Assembly: GCA_017540285.1 (NCBI GenBank)
Contig: JAFYBI010000346.1
Span: 1 to 6,300 of the forward strand
Reading direction: 5' to 3'
Length of the DNA: 6,300 nucleotides
Source of the DNA: Clostridia bacterium
GTDB lineage: Bacteria; Bacillota; Clostridia; Oscillospirales; CAG-272
Numbering within the stretch: position 1 is the stretch's first letter; each line of letters starts with the position of its first letter. Below the pieces are notes generated by a model. It was given only the letters and a program-made list of their open reading frames with translations. It had not been told where the DNA came from and made no database searches. This document shows, one piece after another, positions 5,242-6,300 of this stretch. The translations under genes and the position numbers were made by a program.

Positions 5242-5854
5242 CGACCGCATCGGCCGGTCTGCCTTCGTTGAGGGCGAGGAGCTTTTTGAGAACCTCGACG
5301 GCGCCGTCGATGTGGAACGCGCCGCGGATCCCCTGCTTCGGCATCGAGAGATAGATCTTGTCGTGCGCGGAGGTGCGGGGATCGTAAGCGGCGAGATAGT
5401 TGCGGAAATACCGGTCGATCGTCTTATTGTACGCCTCGTCCGCGTCCTTCAGGCGGGTATAGCGGACCTTTGCCCAGAGGTGCTTCGCGTCCTCGTAATG
5501 CTTCTTGTTGAGAAGATAGCCCTTTCCGTAAAGCTCGCTCATCCGGCGCTCCTTCAGCTGCGCCGCGGCGGCTTCCGGCGTCGGAAGGGTCAGAAGATAC
5601 GTGTCAATGTTATACAGCAGACTTTTCGCGAATTTCCGCGCGGAATCGGTCTTCACCGAGGAGGATTCGCCGTTCGTCGCGTAACCGATGATCTCCGCCA
5701 GCGCGGTCATCATGTCGCCCTGAATGCGCGTGACGTCCGCTTCCGAAAAGAGGCCTGCCCGGAGCGCTTCCGCCGCCAGGGTATTCGCGTAATCCGCGCG
5801 CCTGAGGTTCTCCGGATTCAGAGCGCGCGGGGAAATCAGTTCAGTTCCACTCAT
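5180..5854 (-). CDS. DUF6179-like protein, function unknown
   Basis: A 224-residue, mostly helical, soluble protein with no signal peptide or membrane segment. The core reads like the clostridial DUF6179 family as I remember it: ALNPENLRRADY near the N-terminus, a helix around 35-60, then GESSSV (62-67), SLLYNIDTYL (78-87), SELYGKGYLL (106-115), YNKTIDRYFRNYLAAYDPR (142-160) with AHD after it, and GIRGAFHID leading to a final helix (175-197). The last 25 residues are polar and look unstructured. From memory, members of that family continue further past this point, so this may be a short form; no role is known to me. The start is secure: GGGGAGG (5867-5861) lies 6 nt before the ATG. It overlaps the upstream acidic gene by 14 nt, implying translational coupling, and overlaps the convergent symporter gene by 62 bp. 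The family call is from memory and unverified. Confidence 0.85.
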   Translation of the reverse strand: MSGTELISPRALNPENLRRADYANTLAAEALRAGLFSEADVTRIQGDMMTALAEIIGYATNGESSSVKTDSARKFAKSLLYNIDTYLLTLPTPEAAAAQLKERRMSELYGKGYLLNKKHYEDAKHLWAKVRYTRLKDADEAYNKTIDRYFRNYLAAYDPRTSAHDKIYLSMPKQGIRGAFHIDGAVEVLKKLLALNEGRPADAVVIEGSQPIAHFATDKPEQNS

Positions 5855-6300
5855 CGTCGTCCTCCCCGTCGCCGTCCTCGACGTCTACTTCGTATTCGTC
5901 AAATCCTTCGTCATCCTCGTCGTCGTCGGTCTCTGGCGGGAGGATCGGCATCCGCCCGTCCTCCTGCATGGCAGCCTGGAGATCGAAAAACCGGTCGAAG
6001 AGGTCGAGATCGATGTCCCCGTCCTCGTCTTCGTACGGCAGCGGCGCGCCGCCGACGGAGAGCTGCATCTCGGAATCGCCGAACTGCACGTCGAGCGTGC
6101 CGCCGCGGTTCAGGGGATTCTCCGGATCGTCGTCCTCGAGCGTTTCGTCGCCGACCTGATCGTAGAGTCCGAGCCCCTCGTCCGGGGTTTCGGCAGTGTC
6201 CCCGAAGTCGTCGTAGGGGTCATCGCCTCCCGTGCCGTCGAGGATGGCGGCGGGATCCTCCTCCGCTTCGTAGCGGTCATGATCCGACGCGCCGCCGAAG
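5841..6300 (-). CDS. Acidic low-complexity protein, N-terminus beyond window edge
   Basis: On the minus strand this frame is open from base 6299 to the TGA at 5843-5841, giving 153 codons. The protein is extremely acidic, with Asp/Glu clusters throughout: EAEEDPAA, GGDDPYDDFGD, TLEDDDPENP and a C-terminal tail of almost continuous Asp/Glu (last 30 residues). Between them are two more ordered stretches, GGTLDVQFGDSEMQLSVGG and DLDLFDRFFDLQAAMQEDG. I recognise no family. A GTG at 6089 could start an 82-residue protein, but it has no good ribosome site and the acidic composition continues upstream unchanged, so the gene most likely begins outside the window. It overlaps the start of the DUF6179-like gene by 14 nt, so the two are probably co-translated and may act together (inference). 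An acidic tail on a larger protein or a charge-rich linker are both possible. Confidence 0.75.
   Translation of the reverse strand, partial: FGGASDHDRYEAEEDPAAILDGTGGDDPYDDFGDTAETPDEGLGLYDQVGDETLEDDDPENPLNRGGTLDVQFGDSEMQLSVGGAPLPYEDEDGDIDLDLFDRFFDLQAAMQEDGRMPILPPETDDDEDDEGFDEYEVDVEDGDGEDDDEWN
5861..5867 (-). promoter_or_regulatory. Shine-Dalgarno of the DUF6179-like gene inside the upstream gene
   Basis: GGGGAGG on the minus strand, 6 nt before the ATG at 5854-5852. It lies within the acidic gene's last codons (Gly-Glu-Asp region), so the site constrains that coding sequence and supports coupled translation. Confidence 0.85.

Noticed and set aside
3841..5250. Open frame of 469 codons on the minus strand
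   Set aside because: Antisense shadow of the symporter, rich in Arg/Asp/Gly/His, with no ribosome site or motif.
3825..5354. Open frame of 509 codons on the plus strand in another frame
   Set aside because: It overlaps the symporter gene out of frame; the product is Arg/Pro/His-rich and lacks hydrophobic segments, whereas the frame at 3913 gives a clear AGCS transporter.
5841..6089. Independent 82-residue gene starting at GTG 6089
   Set aside because: No good ribosome site precedes the GTG, and the same frame continues open with the same acidic composition to the window edge.

Overview
The window reads as chromosomal DNA of a GC-rich, endospore-forming member of the Firmicutes, most likely an uncultured gut-type clostridial lineage. 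The evidence is a SpoVAC sporulation membrane protein, a CotH-family kinase-like lipoprotein, strong Shine-Dalgarno sequences, near-consensus sigma-A promoters (TTGACA/TATAAT), a tRNA-Thr(CGU) with no encoded CCA, and a protein resembling the clostridial DUF6179 family. No phage, transposon, CRISPR or plasmid feature was seen, and gene spacing is that of an ordinary chromosome.

Layout. Positions 1-656 (minus) hold most of glutamate racemase (murI), whose C-terminus lies beyond the left edge. Upstream of it come its sigma-A promoter, a terminator, the tRNA-Thr gene (776-847, minus) with a perfect-consensus promoter, and a second terminator. That terminator ends a single-gene unit encoding a coiled-coil/zinc-ribbon/acidic-helix protein of unknown role (969-1538, minus), which has its own sigma-A promoter. 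On the plus strand, spoVAC (1742-2182) stands alone with a candidate sigma-G promoter and an intrinsic terminator. It converges on a lipoprotein carrying an InlB-like repeat and a CotH kinase domain (2223-3755, minus), driven by a sigma-A-type promoter. Divergent from that is an alanine/glycine:cation symporter (3913-5241, plus). Its 3' end overlaps by 62 bp the 3' end of a convergent two-gene unit (minus): a DUF6179-like protein (5180-5854) and, upstream and overlapping it by 14 nt, a very acidic low-complexity protein (5841 to beyond the right edge).

How the genes relate. Most are single transcription units on alternating strands, so a shared pathway is not evident. murI supplies D-glutamate for peptidoglycan. 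SpoVAC is a component of the spore DPA/ion channel. The CotH-like protein belongs to a family first known from spore coats, but its lipoprotein signal and vegetative-type promoter point to the cell surface of growing cells. The symporter would import alanine or glycine with Na+ or H+. The unknowns most worth attention are the zinc-ribbon/acidic-helix protein and the acidic/DUF6179-like pair. I found no convincing new multi-gene system; the window is mainly housekeeping and sporulation genes with a few odd architectures.
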